Notes: generated by a model from the sequence alone, not told the origin. 64,000 nucleotides of DNA from Callipepla californica brunnescens (GCA_023055505.1 JALIRH010000110.1:186001-250000); one strand, 5' to 3'. Positions 45,601-56,852 are shown, numbered from the stretch's first letter. A program made the numbers and translations.

Positions 45601-47235
45601 TCTGTGCTAAATGCCATCATGCACCTGGCCTGCCCTCAATGCCAGGTGCGTGGTAGAGGTTACTCATTTGGTAGTGCATCTCTATTTTTGTTAGTGTCCT
45701 TGTTGGACTAGAGTTCCCAGAGTTACGTGTTGGGAATGGCACCTGTTCGCTGATATTATCAAAATGAAAAGAAATAATATTATGGGAACTTCTTGACCGT
45801 GTTAGCTTTTGCTGCAGGTTTTCATAAACCACAAAGCTTGCATTTAATTTAACTCAGCAGAACACGTCTAACTTCTCACCTTTCCATGGCTGTCAAAGAC
45901 CCACTTTGTTATTGCCTACAATGTAGTTTCTGCACTTCAGAGTGAAAACACCATCTTCAAAAGTGGCAACCAATAAAACAGGGGGTGTCAGCAGCACATC
46001 TGTCATGCTGGAGCACTGTTTAGGAAGACAAAAATGATGACATATTATTCTAGCTCTATTTATGTCTCTTTTCTCATCCTTTATTTCTCTGAATTCTGTT
46101 GCTGCTCAGTGTCTGCCTCAAGCTCTGCTTCCTGCAGGTGGAACAGGTGCCGTGTTCCAATTACATCTCGGTCCCAAGCGCCTCAAGGACACTGCTGTTC
46201 TGCAAAGGCAAGTTTTGGATATTTTAATCTTGACAAGGTGTTTTTTTTTTTTTTTTTTTTTTTTAATTAAAAAGTGCAAAAACATTTAAAAGTCAAATGA
46301 AAGTCCTTAAACAATGTAAAATCTGTCCCCAAACTTTTCTGTTTGCTTAAATCCTTGAGCAGGGTTTCATTTCCCTGATGTATCTAATCAATTTATTATG
46401 GATCTCTTGAAATTCTGTTTCCCTCCCTGTGTAACACTGAAACCCAGAGTAGGATTTCTTCACTTGCCTGTGAATGTGAACTTCCTTTTCAGAAGAGCCA
46501 TCTGATGAGTCATGAGTCATTCTTTCACTCTTCAAGTAGAAATCAATTTTGTATTCTCTTTTTTTTTTTTTTTTTTTCCTGGCGTATTTCCTCCTGCCAG
46601 GATCTGGGATGGGAAGGGTGATAATGTTCTTTGTCAGAGATCTGTGCGTTCTGAAAGAGAAGTTCTTTTGGGAAAGAACGTATTACAGGTAATAATTTTG
46701 TTTGCCAGCCCTGTAATGCAGCGATAGCTATATTTACCAGAGTTCTTTTAAATACTCTGGTAAGTTTTTCCATCCAAGAGCAAACCCAAATCCCATCAAA
46801 GTTTGTGGGAACCTGCTAACTTATTCAGGCTTACATTACAGCTATAGGGACCGTGGGGCACTTGAAGGAAGTGCTTATACCCAAACACCTTTAATCAGAG
46901 CATCTCTTTAATGTTTTTTCTCTGTTAGCCTAGACAGTGTAATGGGCATCCTCACTCCTTGGAAATGCTTGGTTGGAAAACCTTGGAAATGAGGTTGTGG
47001 TTTTTTTCCTTTTGTTGCCTAATCTCAAGCTGCATCACCCATTGCAGAGTTAAATGAGCATTTTGTCATTAGCATAATGACAAAGAACATAAGACAAGAA
47101 CAGCTCGCTTAGCATGCCTATATGTAATGGGAATGTAGCTGGTGTTTTTCCACAATGCCATTATAAAGTGCGATCGTTCCCATGCTAAGAGTTTGGAAGT
47201 AATTGGATCTGTCTAGGCTGCAGTTGGTGAAGTGC
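33661..47235. other. 13.6 kb of AT-rich unique sequence without a supported gene
   Basis: No exon with convincing splice sites and a recognisable product was found on either strand. Simple repeats present: (GT)n at 33952-33984, T runs near 34208, 35468, 38708, 42349, 46242-46264 and 46560-46577, and an A run at 40668-40693. Several open stretches of 60-150 codons (for example 35526-35828, 42821-43045, 44490-44951) have no family resemblance. A CTCCTCCTCCTCC-type run lies near 45375. Base composition suggests intron or intergenic DNA of the ancestral gene region. Confidence 0.5.
40040..40145 (-). mobile_element. CR1 LINE 3' end
   Basis: Three ATAGATTCAT-type terminal repeats followed by AGGTTGGAAAGGACCTACAA and GATCATCTAGTCCAACCATC: the reverse complement of the CR1 3' terminus. 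Confidence 0.85.
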
Positions 47236-47240
47236 TCACC

Positions 47241-47478
47241 TGTCAGGGGTTTGTGAGCTGGCTCGGCCCGGCCCCGCAACAACCGAGGAAGGAGACCCAC
47301 AGGCCCACACCCCGGACAGGGGGAAGGGGGAAAGGGAAAAAAGGGAGATAAGCCCCAAAACAAAACAGCAGCAACGATCTGAGGGGGAAAAGCTAATTTA
47401 CTAAATAAGACATCAGGAAGTAAATAACACAATATAATGCAATACAATTTGGAATTAAGCCCAATAATCAAACAAAAC

Positions 47479-47519
<41 letters not shown>

Positions 47520-47777
47520 CCCGATAAACTGAAGGCCTTACGCTAACGCTGAAGGCGGACGGCAGTGTGCACCCACTCCTAAGTGATCCTAGAGGAAAGA
47601 GAGAGGACGTCCCGTGACTGCAGAGGGTTTTTATCTGTTCCCTCTGAGCGGAAAACACGTGAAAAAATACAAAGCATTGCAAAGTCCTCTGGGGAATGTA
47701 GTTCTCCCTGACTCCCAATGCACCACATGATGCCATGATGTGGAATACCAGTACCAAAAAATCATAAAACCACGACA
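47241..47777 (-). mobile_element. 3' LTR of ERVL provirus C
   Basis: On the minus strand TGTCGTGGTTTTATG...CCCCTGACA, with a GA microsatellite at 47480-47517 (plus-strand coordinates). Preceded by the purine tract AATAAGGGGTGGAA (47778-47791). Confidence 0.92.
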
Positions 47778-47957
47778 TTCCACCCCTTATTCCACATCAC
47801 TATATCATGCTTGATGCATACAGAAGAACAATGACTAACGTGCATTAGATACACGCACACAATATATATATATAAGTATATTCATAGAATTACTGAGGGC
47901 GGTCTCCAGACATCAAATTCCCTTGTGGTACACACTGAACATCCCCATTCTTCTGCA

Positions 47958-48545
47958 TCACCCACCAGGTAGACCCAGGTCCCTGAGCAAAGACAGTTCA
48001 CGGAGAGGTTTGCCCTTTCCAGAAGCTGGAAGTACCCAAACTGCTTTGCCCAACATGTTCTTTACATGTACTACAGGGACCTTATCTCCCTCTACAGTAG
48101 GCAGAGAGCTGGATTGGGCAGGACCATTGCAATTGATGGATCCTCGAGTGTTGACCAACCAGGTGGCTTCTGACAAATTTTTCTCCCAGTGCTTAAATGT
48201 TCCACCACCCATTGCTTTCAACATTGTTTTTAACAATCCATTGTACCTTTCAATTTTACCAGAAGCTGGTGCGTGATAGGGGATATGATAAATCCACTCA
48301 ATGCCATGATCTTTGGCCCAAGTATCTACAAGAGAATTTTTAAAATGACTTCCATTATCAGACTCAATTCTTTCTGGAGTACCATGTCGCCACAGGACTT
48401 GTTTCTCCAGACCTAGAATGGTGTTTCGGGCGGTAGCATGGGGTACTGCGTATGTTTCAAGCCACCCAGTGGTTGCTTCCACCATGGTGAGCACATAACG
48501 CTTACCACTGCGAGATCGTGGCAAGGTGATATAATCAACCTGCCA
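47958..48545 (-). pseudogene. Integrase core and C-terminus, provirus C
   Basis: Open to its natural end. Contains the VEATTGWLE stretch, the catalytic DNGSHF aspartate, GKIERYNGLLK with the catalytic glutamate, and a basic C-terminal part with VPVVHVKNMLGKAVWVLP. The first catalytic aspartate (WQVDYI) lies just upstream around the frameshift. This integrase half is better preserved than in provirus B, where a stop precedes DNG. Confidence 0.85.
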
Positions 48546-49914
48546 CGCCTCCCCATATTTATATTTTTGCCATCGCCCTTCCCCCCCAAAGATGTTTCAT
48601 CCTCTTGGCTTGTTTAATTGTGGCGCATGTATCACAGTCATGGATCACCTGTGCAATGGCATCCATAGTTAAGTCCACCCCTCGGTCTCTAGCCCACTTA
48701 TAGGTCGCGTCCCTTCCTTGATGGCCCGAGGTCTCATGGGCCCACCGAGCTAGAAATAATTCACTCTTATGTTGCCAGTCCAAGTCTACTTGAGTCACCT
48801 TAACTTTGGCAGCTCGATCTACCTGGTGGTTGTTTTGTTGTTCTTCAGTTGCCCGGCTCTTAGGAACATGAGCATCTACATGGCGCACCTTTACAACCAT
48901 GTTCTTTATTCGGGCAGCAATATCTTTCCACAGTTCAGCGGCCCAAATAGGTTTACCCTTCCGTTGCCAACCATTTTGTTCCCACTGCTGTAACCACCCC
49001 CATAAAGCATTTGCCACCATCCATGAGTCAGTATAAAGATAAAGCACTGGCCACCTCTCACGTTCAGCAATATTTAAGGCTAATTGGACAGCCTTTACCT
49101 CTGCAAATTGACTTGATTCTCCTTCTCCTTCAGTGGCCTCTGCAACTTGTTGCATGGGACTCCACACAGCAGATTTCTATTTGTGGTGCTTTCCCACAAA
49201 GCGACACGATCCATCTGTGAACAGGGCGTATCTCTTTTCATCTTCTGTTAGTTCATTATATGGTGGGGCCTCTTTAGCACGTGACACCTCCTCTGCTCAT
49301 GTTGTTCCAAACTTTTTACCTTCAGGCCAGTCCATGATCACCTCCAGGATTCCTGGATGGTTGGGGTTCCCCATCCGAGCTCGCTGTGTAATCAGCGCAA
49401 TCCACTTACTCCAAGTGGCATCAGTAGCATGATGGGTAGAGGGAACCTTTCCTTTAAACATCCAGTTCAGCACTGGCAGTCGAGGTGCCAGAAGGAGCTG
49501 CGTTTCGGTACCGATTACTTCGGAAGCAGCTCGAATCCCCTCATACGCGGCTAAGATCTCCTTCTCAGTTGGAGTGTAGCGCTCCTCAGACCCCCTGTAT
49601 GCTCGACTCCAGAATCCAAGGGGTCGGCCTCGGGTCTCTCCAGAAGCTCTTTGCCACAAAATTTAAGTGGGACCTTCCTTTCCAGCAGCACTGTAGAGGA
49701 TGTTCTTTACATCCTGTCCCGTCCGCACTGGCCCCAGGGCCACGGCATGGGCTATCTCCTGCTTAATTTGCTCAAAAGCCTGCTGCTGCTCAGGACCCCA
49801 CACAAAATCATTCTTCTTCTGCGTCACCCGATAACGGGGGCTCACAATGAGGCTGTAGTTTGGAACATGCAGTCTCCAAAATCCCACTACACCCAGAAAA
49901 GATTCGGTCTCTGT
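48546..49914 (-). pseudogene. RT connection, RNase H and integrase zinc domain, provirus C
   Basis: Runs from RFSGV-type RT connection (GFWRLHVPNYS) through RNase H (AEVKAVQLAL, YTDSWMVANALWGW, VDAH) into the integrase HHCC region (H...H, CDTCATIKQAKRM). Breaks: TAA at about 49660, a TGA near 49296, a TAG within the RNase H start (about 49179), and a seven-G run near 48588 where provirus B has six, shifting the frame. Confidence 0.85.
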
Positions 49915-50739
49915 CTAACTGGTGGGTGGAGACATGGCAGTAATTTTGTCAATCCCATCTGTTGGGATGTGACGACGTCCATCTTGCCACTTTATGCCTA
50001 GGAACTGAATTTCTTGTGCAGGCCCTTTTACTTTGCTTCGCTTAATAGCGAAGCCAGCTCGCAGGAGGATCTGTATTATTGTCTCTCCTTTCTTAAAAAC
50101 TTCCTCTGCTGTATTGCCCCATACAACACTATCATCGATGTACTGCAGATGCTCAGGAGCGCCGCCCTGTTCCAATGCAGTTTGGATCAACCCATGGCAA
50201 ATGGTTGGGCTGTGATTCCACCCCTGGGGCAAACGGTTCCAGGTGTACTGAACGCCTCTCCAGGTGAAGGCAAACTGTGGCCTGCATTCTGTGGCCAAGG
50301 GAATTGAAAAGAAGGCGTTAGCAATGTCAATGGTGGCATACCACTTGGCTGCTTTTGACTCCAGTTCATACTGGAGTTGAAGCATGTCTGGCACAGCAGC
50401 ACTCAGTGGAGGTGTGACTTCATTCAGGCCACGGTAATCTACCGTCAACCTCCATTCTCCATTGGCTTTACGCACTGGCCATATGGGGCTGTTAAACGGG
50501 GAGTGAGTTTTGCTGATCATTCCCTTGCTCTGTAGCTGACGAATCAGATTATGAATAGGGAGCAAGGAATCCCTGTTGGTGCGGTACTGCCGTCTGTGCA
50601 CTGTTTTTGTAGCAATTGGTACTTGTTGCTCCTCCACTTGTAGCAACCCCACAACAGATGGATCTTCTGACAGGCCAGGTAAAACAGATAGTTGCTTAAT
50701 GCTATCTGTGTCCACAGTAGCTATTCCAAAAGCCCATCG
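49915..50739 (-). pseudogene. Reverse transcriptase, provirus C
   Basis: Open for 266 codons from 50715, with VDYRGLNEVTPP, the SPTICHGL motif and YIDD intact, ending in TAG at 49915-49917. Provirus B has the same amber codon at the same place. An in-frame TAG (50740-50742) separates it from protease. Confidence 0.9.
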
Positions 50740-51075
50740 CTACCCCTTGGGATCCTTAAAGTGCCCCCTTCTGAGATAGTCTATACCAAGTATGCATGGG
50801 GCCCCCTGTCCGGTCACTATAGGATGCTTCTGCCAGTCTTTACCCATGAGGCTTATTTCTGCCTCCAGCACAGACAATTCCTGAAAGCCCCCAGTCACTC
50901 CAGAGATATGAATCAATTCTTCCCCTTTATAACTTGAAGGCATTAGAGTACCTTGTGCACCAGTATCCACCAGTGCCTCATATTTCTGTGGGTTTGATGT
51001 GCCAGGCCACCGAATCCACACAGTCCAATACACTCTATTATCCCTCTCCCTCCTCTGGCTGAGGGCAGGGCCCCT
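50740..51075 (-). pseudogene. Protease, provirus C
   Basis: In the same frame as gag, starting right after the gag amber codon. Aspartic protease motif VDTGAQGTL is intact. The sequence ends at the TAG at 50740-50742 just before RT. ERVL proteases are part of the Gag-Pro-Pol precursor and need no start of their own. Confidence 0.85.
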
Positions 51076-52416
51076 CTATTCATTACCTGTAGTGACAGGA
51101 ACAACTTCGCTGGTAGTTGGTCTGTGTTGTAATTCTCTCACCCGTGCTCGCAGTGCAGGGGTGGGTTTTTGATGCCATTCCTTCATATCTTCTCCATTTG
51201 CACGTAAGTAACTCCACAAAGCCGAGCGCGACATGAAGTTAGTAAAGTTAGTGCTGTCATTTGCTCGAGCAGGACAGCGTTTGCTTCTGATAGTTGCGAC
51301 CGATTCAACCCTATCAATCAGTTGGGAAAATTTTCCCAATATATCTACCATTTGTCCTTCTAACTTTGATATGGCTGAAATGGACGCGTATGGCGGTGGA
51401 AATTTTTGTTCGAAGTTTTGAAGTGTAAGAATTAGTTCAAAAACTGGGGGTTTTCTGTCTTGGTCCTCATATCTGTTGAACGTTGTCACTAGTGTACCGG
51501 CGTACCTTTCTGGTGCTGACTTTGAAAGCTTCTGACATATTTCTGGTGTACTCCTTACTTTCTCTGGATCATGGTCCCGATCATCAGGATCAAACATGGG
51601 ATCATACAGCATTTCCGCCACAGCTGTTTCTCTCAAATACTGGATGCCTTCCTCAATAGTTTTCCATCTTTTCACTTTAGGTGCCAGGTCACTCTTGTAG
51701 GGATATCTTTCCCTCACAGCTACTAGCATTCGTTGCCAGAGGCTGGCGATTCCATCCATATACCTGCTGATTCCTCTGTCGACAGCCGGATCTCGGGCAA
51801 TGTTTCCTAGTTGGCGAGCTTCGTTACTATCAAGGGACACACTGTTGGCCCCGTTGTCCCAACACCGAAGCAACCAAGTGACAATACTCTCATCCGGACG
51901 TCGAACAAACTCCTTTCTTGAGCCTTGGATCTCAGACATTTTCATGGGCCGACGAAACGTCGTAACTTTAACTTTCTCTTCACCTTCATCATCACTTTCT
52001 TCTCCATGTCTCTCACTTTTCTTTGTTGCCTTTCTCGATGGTGGTGGGGTTGTGGCCAGCCCCTCACCTATATCTTCCTCCTCTTTCAGCACCTCTTCTT
52101 TGCGTTCTAGGCGCGAGGACACACGTTTCCATTTCTTGCCTTCCACAGGGGCAACTGACTTTGATACTGGTGCTTCCTTTGGCTGGTCAAGTGTGACCGG
52201 GAGGTTTTCCTCTTTGGTTTGGGCCTCAGTTTGGACACTCTCTCTCTTCATAATAGTATATAAACCTGGGTAAGCATAAGCCAAGCCCCAAATAAGCTGT
52301 TCCACCTCAGATCATTCTGAGCCACAACACCCTTTACTCAGATACAGGCCTAGCTCCTCAGGATCCTGCAATTGTTCAGGAGAAAAATCCCATGACACCG
52401 GGTATCCCCATCCTTC
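51076..52416 (-). pseudogene. gag, capsid-containing part, provirus C
   Basis: 409 codons open to TAG at 51076-51078, plus about 37 further in-frame codons upstream interrupted by a TGA near 52315. A charged linker (SSRLERKEEVLKEEEDIGE) is followed by the conserved ERVL Gag segment VTWLLRCWDNGA...ARQLG, AVRERYPYK and a GIQYLRETAV helix, the class III capsid-like region. No CCHC zinc knuckle is visible. The first methionine-like codon at 52305 is GTG, so translation most likely began further upstream. Confidence 0.85.
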
Positions 52417-52833
52417 TCATTTCTTTCCTAAAACTCTCCACTCTCCCTGCCATTCAACATTCTCTGTTTCTGGGAGAAGCTTCCTGCACATGATGTAAAG
52501 TGCTACTACATGCACGAGGACTAATATCCCAATTATTAACACCATCCCTAAGCTGTGATCTTGAAAATTCATAAAAAACTGAGAGGGGAACCTGGATACC
52601 CATTCAAACATCACATGGTTCGTTAACATGCTATTGTTTGTTCCATTAGCTGGGGTGCCCTGGTATCTGGCAGGTGCCTCTATCATTGCTTTTAATTTAT
52701 CATAGAGGGACCAGAACCAATGGAACAGAATGGCAAACTTAACCAAGTTCCAGTACGTTTTGAGCATTAAGAGGGAAAAAGCAGTGAAGTACAATCCCTG
52801 TAAGGGCAGTTTTAACAGAAACAGAAAAGACAT
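52417..52833 (-). pseudogene. N-terminal membrane-like part of ERVL Gag, provirus C
   Basis: ATG at 52833-52831 opens 138 codons ending in TGA, after which the same frame leads directly into gag. Hydrophobic segments are at residues about 2-25 (LKLPLQGLYFTAFSLLML) and about 95-115 (GMVLIIGILVLVHVVALYIM), with a short linker rich in N/T between them. In provirus B the first segment is joined in frame to the same Gag region with no stop, so in the family this is likely the Gag N-terminus, not a separate gene. Function unknown: membrane targeting is a guess. Confidence 0.65.
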
Positions 52834-53041
52834 TTTTATTATTATTATTTTTTTTTCTTGTACTAAAACAATCTGGCAGTACCCAAAAGAAGTTTACAGA
52901 TATCCCAAAACAACTGGCAGTACGCCCGGACTTCAAGGTCGTGTTTTGCTGTACAGCACTTGCAGTACAGATAAGCTTGTTAACAACAGACAAAGATTCA
53001 CTCTAAAAGTTTGTCTCTGCCCAGCTAAGGCAGCTGGTCAT

Positions 53042-53059
53042 GCCCCACGTTGGGCGCCA
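53042..53059 (-). promoter_or_regulatory. Primer-binding site, tRNA-Lys-1,2
   Basis: On the minus strand TGGCGCCCAACGTGGGGC, a perfect complement to the 3' end of tRNA-Lys-1,2, four bases inside the 5' LTR. Confidence 0.88.
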
Positions 53060-53063
53060 AAAA

Positions 53064-53300
53064 TGTCAAGGGTTTGTGAGCTGGCTCGGCCCGGCCCCGC
53101 AACAACCGAGGAAGGAGACCCACAGGCCCACACCCCGGACAGGGGGAAGGGGGAAAGGGAAAAAAGGAAATAAGCCCCAAAACAAAACAGCGGCAACGAT
53201 CTGAGGGGGAAAAGCTAATTTACTAAATAAGACATCAGGAAGTAAATAACACAATATAATGCAATTCAATTTGGAATTAAGCCCAATAATCAAACAAAAC

Positions 53301-53341
<41 letters not shown>

Positions 53342-53605
53342 TGAGTGCCCGATAAACCGAAGGCCTTACGCTAACGCTGAAGGCGGACGGCAGTGTGCAC
53401 CCACTCCTAAGTGATCCTAGAGGAAAGAGAGAGGACGTCCCGTGACTGCAGAGGGTTTTTATCTGTTCCCTCTGAGCGGAAAACACGTGAAAAAATACAA
53501 AGCATTGCAAAGTCCTCTGGGGAATGTAGTTCTCCCTGACTCCCAATGCACCACATGATGCCATGATGTGGAATACCAGTACCAAAAAATCATAAAACCA
53601 CAACA
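53064..53605 (-). mobile_element. 5' LTR of ERVL provirus C
   Basis: On the minus strand TGTTGTGGTTTTATG...CCCTTGACA with a GA microsatellite at 53303-53342. Very similar to the 3' LTR except in the microsatellite and a few bases. Confidence 0.92.
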
Positions 53606-53610
53606 TCACC

Positions 53611-53833
53611 TCCCAGCACCTGGGACCAGCAGCACTTAGTTGGGCCTCAGCTGCGCAGCGCAGCCACTTCTGCCTGGCTGCAGCAGCAGGAAGGAACGGG
53701 CTGTCTCAGGCTGATTAGCTGTCCCTGGTCCAGTTGATGATTTTCTCTTTCCAGCTATTTCCCTGAGTTTGTAATGCTGTAAAAGAACAGCACTGCATAA
53801 TAAGGAAAAATGCAATGAAAATGTATTTCCTGT
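53611..53833. other. Short unique stretch
   Basis: No gene or repeat recognised. The last five bases (53829-53833) are the target duplication of the following LTR. Confidence 0.5.
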
Positions 53834-54170
53834 TGTAAGGCAAATAACCCCCAAGAATATCACCCAAAAGAAATAGTGCCAAAGATGGTATATTTTAGAT
53901 GGGCTTAAGTAGATAGTATACAGATAGTTAATAAGGAAAGAGTGGCTCACCTTTGAAGATGGTTGAGGTTTGCCGATAACTCAACTAGGGACGGATCTCC
54001 AACCAGAGATCCTTGCCTGGTGGTGGTCAGCCCTTAAATGGGGTCTTGGGAGAGGTGGAGTCAAACTCCACCCCTTCCAATCACACTCAGTTGTGCCCCT
54101 GTGGCTGACACAGTGCTCGCCTCAGGCGATCAATCAGTGGTTCAGGCCATGATTCAACAGTTCCCATACA
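53834..54170 (-). mobile_element. Solo LTR of the TGTAGGGCAAAT family
   Basis: 337 bp from TGTAAGGCAAATAACC to TTCCCATACA, flanked by CCTGT on both sides (53829-53833 and 54171-54175). Orientation is taken from the PPT of the related LTR at 30104-30450. A TTTAAGGGC box on the minus strand may act as TATA. Confidence 0.85.
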
Positions 54171-54175
54171 CCTGT

Positions 54176-54430
54176 TTTCCTGCAATGTGTCATCTAGCGC
54201 TGATGTATTAAAGGCAGCACTGTCAGCACTGAATCGAGCTGATCTGTGGTCAAAAATCTTGTTCTGGAGGTCTCCGACTCCCAAGCTAGTTTCTTTTAAC
54301 AGAAAACAAAAGGGAAAAATTCAGATTGCTTTGAATCCCAGCTGCTCTTTTACATGGGGAAAAAATATGTATTGAACTGAAGTAGACTGCAGGAGAGGAA
54401 AACTGGAACAAAGGAGAATGTACTCTTGGA
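54176..54430. other. Unique stretch leading into a CpG island
   Basis: Nothing gene-like was recognised. Confidence 0.4.
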
Positions 54431-56300
54431 GATCGCGCGACGCCCCGGCAGCCACTTCCATCCACCACCGCTCGCGGGGAACGACCGGGTTGGCCGTAGC
54501 CTGGAAGGCGTGTCCGGTGTTCCCCGGGGGCACCAGCATCGAGCACCAGACGCCACCGCTCGAGACGCGCGAGACGGCTGTAGCCGGCTAGACCTGGCGG
54601 GCGTTTTTAAAAGGCCCGCTGTAGTCCGCCACCGCCGCCCGTTCGGGAAGCGCGGGGATGCCGTATCCCGGTAGACAATGCCAGCCTTTTCCGATACGGT
54701 CTGGGGAGCAAACTCTGGCCCCCACCGTTTGAGAATCTGTGGATCACGCCAGGTGCCGGGCGTTAGCGGCCGGAGACGGCGAGCCACCCGGCCGCGCTCG
54801 AGTCCGCTGGAGACGCACCGGCAGCGAGCTCTGTCTGCCACGATTTGGGACGGATGCCCGAGCAGGCCGTGGCCGGTTATCCCTGGCCGGCGTTCCGAAG
54901 CCGCACCGGTGGCGAGGACGCGCGGTTCGCCGTGGTGCCAGGCCGACCTGGCCGGAGATGACGAGCCGCCCTGTGCACGCGCGCTCGGGAAGAGCCGCCA
55001 GCGCGGAGCTTTCGGGTGCGTGTGGGCAGGGTAGACCTGGACGGAGAGCGCGAGACCCCTCCTTTCCCTCCTCAACCGACCCCCCCGCGCCCCCCTCCCG
55101 CTGAACCCAGCAGCGCCCTCTAGCCGCCGCTGCAGAGTGCGCGAGTCGGGCGGAGCCCTCCCAGGTTCCGTAGCTGGAAGCAGAAGCGATCGACCGCCAT
55201 CTTCTCGGGTGCCACGCGGCGCGGTCAGGCGGCAGTCGGTCCGTTGGGTGTCGGCGTCACTCCCGTGTTTGTTTCTTTCCACTCTCGACACGGTTCTAGG
55301 TTGAGCGTTTGAGACCTAAGCCTCTCCGCGCTAAAGCTGCTGCCGCCGTAAAGCCGCCTCCCCCTCCCCCCCTTCCTCTCCAGGAGAAGTGAGCCAGGCA
55401 GAGCGGGTGGACGGACGGGCGGGCCGAGGTAAGCTGTACGCGCTCGAGAGGGGCCTAGCGGCGGGCGCTCGGTGTCGGCCACGGCCGCCCCGGGCCACCG
55501 CACGGGCTCGGGGAGGAGCGGGTGGAAACGCGCCCGATTGTGCAGGACCCCCTCCCCGCGGCATGCCCCGCGGACAGCTGTCCGAGCAGGAGCTGGGCGC
55601 TCCGAACCCCGGAAGGGAACGGCAGTGGGAGCGGGGTGGGTCCCTTCTGTTGTCGCCGGTGACGGGGCAAGGGGACGCGTCGTGGCGGTTGGTCATTAAG
55701 GTACGGTGGGGGGGGGGAGGCGAGGGGACGGGGACGGGGCGGGGCCATGTCCCCGACCTCCAGACGGAGCGCGCTGGCACGGGCTCGGGTAGAAAAGTTT
55801 CTGCGGGTTCGGCAGCGGACGCACGCTCAATTCGCTTGCTCGCGCGGAAAAAAAAAACAAAAAACAACGGTGGGAAGGCTGCGGCAGAGGTAGTCTGGCA
55901 GGAGACAGCCTTGTCCATCGGAAGGGATTGGGGGGGGGGAGAAGCGGCGAGAGTGGGGAGCCGGGGATAGGGAAAGGAAAAAGAGGAGAAAAAAAAAAAA
56001 AAAAAAAAAAGAAGAAGACAGCGAAAGCCCCGCGGCTCGCTCGAGCGACGTCCCGGCGAGAAGAAGGAGGAACGGGCGGGTGACAAGACGACTGATCTCC
56101 CGGAGGGTAGGATGCGGGGGGGGGGGGGGTGGGAGGAAAAAATAAAATGAAAACCAACCAGCGGGCGGATCCAGGGTGGAGGGGGGGCTCGGGGGAAGCC
56201 GGCCGCCGTCCGGATGAACCATCATTTCCTCGTGGCAGGTGAGGGAGGAGAAAATGAAAAGAAACGTGGTTCGGGGGCGCAATACCTACCTACCAAAAGA
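54430..56300. promoter_or_regulatory. Large CpG island, candidate promoter
   Basis: Nearly 1.9 kb of CpG-dense sequence. The left part (to about 55130) contains degenerate repeats with CGGTAGAC, GGCTAGACCTGG and CAGCGCCCTCTAG motifs that look like distant relatives of the 82-bp unit. The middle has a YY1-type CCGCCATCTTC at 55194-55204. The right part carries A runs (55982-56010) and C/G runs. Several long open frames on both strands are CpG-island artefacts. Confidence 0.6.
55205..55428 (+). other. Candidate non-coding first exon
   Basis: Starts just after the YY1-type site and ends at GCCGAG|GTAAGC (donor GT at 55429-55430), a consensus 5' splice site within the CpG island. No ATG-initiated frame of note precedes the donor. 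It could be the first exon of the zinc-finger gene whose remains lie at 57992-58519 on the same strand, but no connecting acceptor is proven. Confidence 0.35.
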
Positions 56301-56499
56301 CGTCTATAAATAATATAAAAACCAACAGGCGCCCCTCACGACCAACCCCTCCCCCCAACACACACAAATTAATTAATTATTTAATAAACTTTTAAACGAA
56401 CGAAACAGCCTTACACCACCACCCGCTAAACACCACCGCCACCACCATTCCATCACACCTCACCCCCCCCCAAAATAAACAAACAAACAAACAAAAAAA

Positions 56500-56821
56500 A
56501 CGGTCAAAATTTTTAAAAAATATAATAAGCAGGTGGAAAGAACATCAGAAAGATGAAAACATTTTAATCTTAAGACAAATTCCCAAAGAAACAATTAATT
56601 CTACTTTTATAAAACAGTCATACTAATTTAAAAAAAAAAAACGTAAAATGCATTTCACCCCCCCTCCCCTTTCGCGGTTAAAAATAAAAATAATAAAATT
56701 ATGAAACAACACGACACGTGTCGGGTGGGGTGGGGCGGATCAGTGGGGGGGGGTAAGGTTGAGGAGTTGTGGGGGAGGGGGGAAGATGTGGGGGGAGAGG
56801 GATGGGGAGGGGAGGGGAGAA

Positions 56822-56852
<31 letters not shown>

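Larger units (their letters stand above)
47241..53605 (-). mobile_element. ERVL-type provirus C, nearly full length
   Basis: 6.37 kb, flanked on the plus strand by TCACC on both sides (47236-47240 and 53606-53610). LTRs are 542 bp (5', 53064-53605) and 537 bp (3', 47241-47777). Order on the minus strand: LTR, Lys-type primer site, N-terminal membrane-like Gag part, gag, protease, RT, RNase H, integrase, polypurine tract, LTR; no env. All coding parts lie in one frame except for one extra G in a homopolymer before the integrase core. Scattered stops make it defective. Confidence 0.94.

Noticed and set aside
55331..56086. 251-codon and other long frames in the second CpG island
   Set aside because: Low-complexity Pro/Ser/Phe translation of GC-rich sequence and A/T runs, open on both strands at once.
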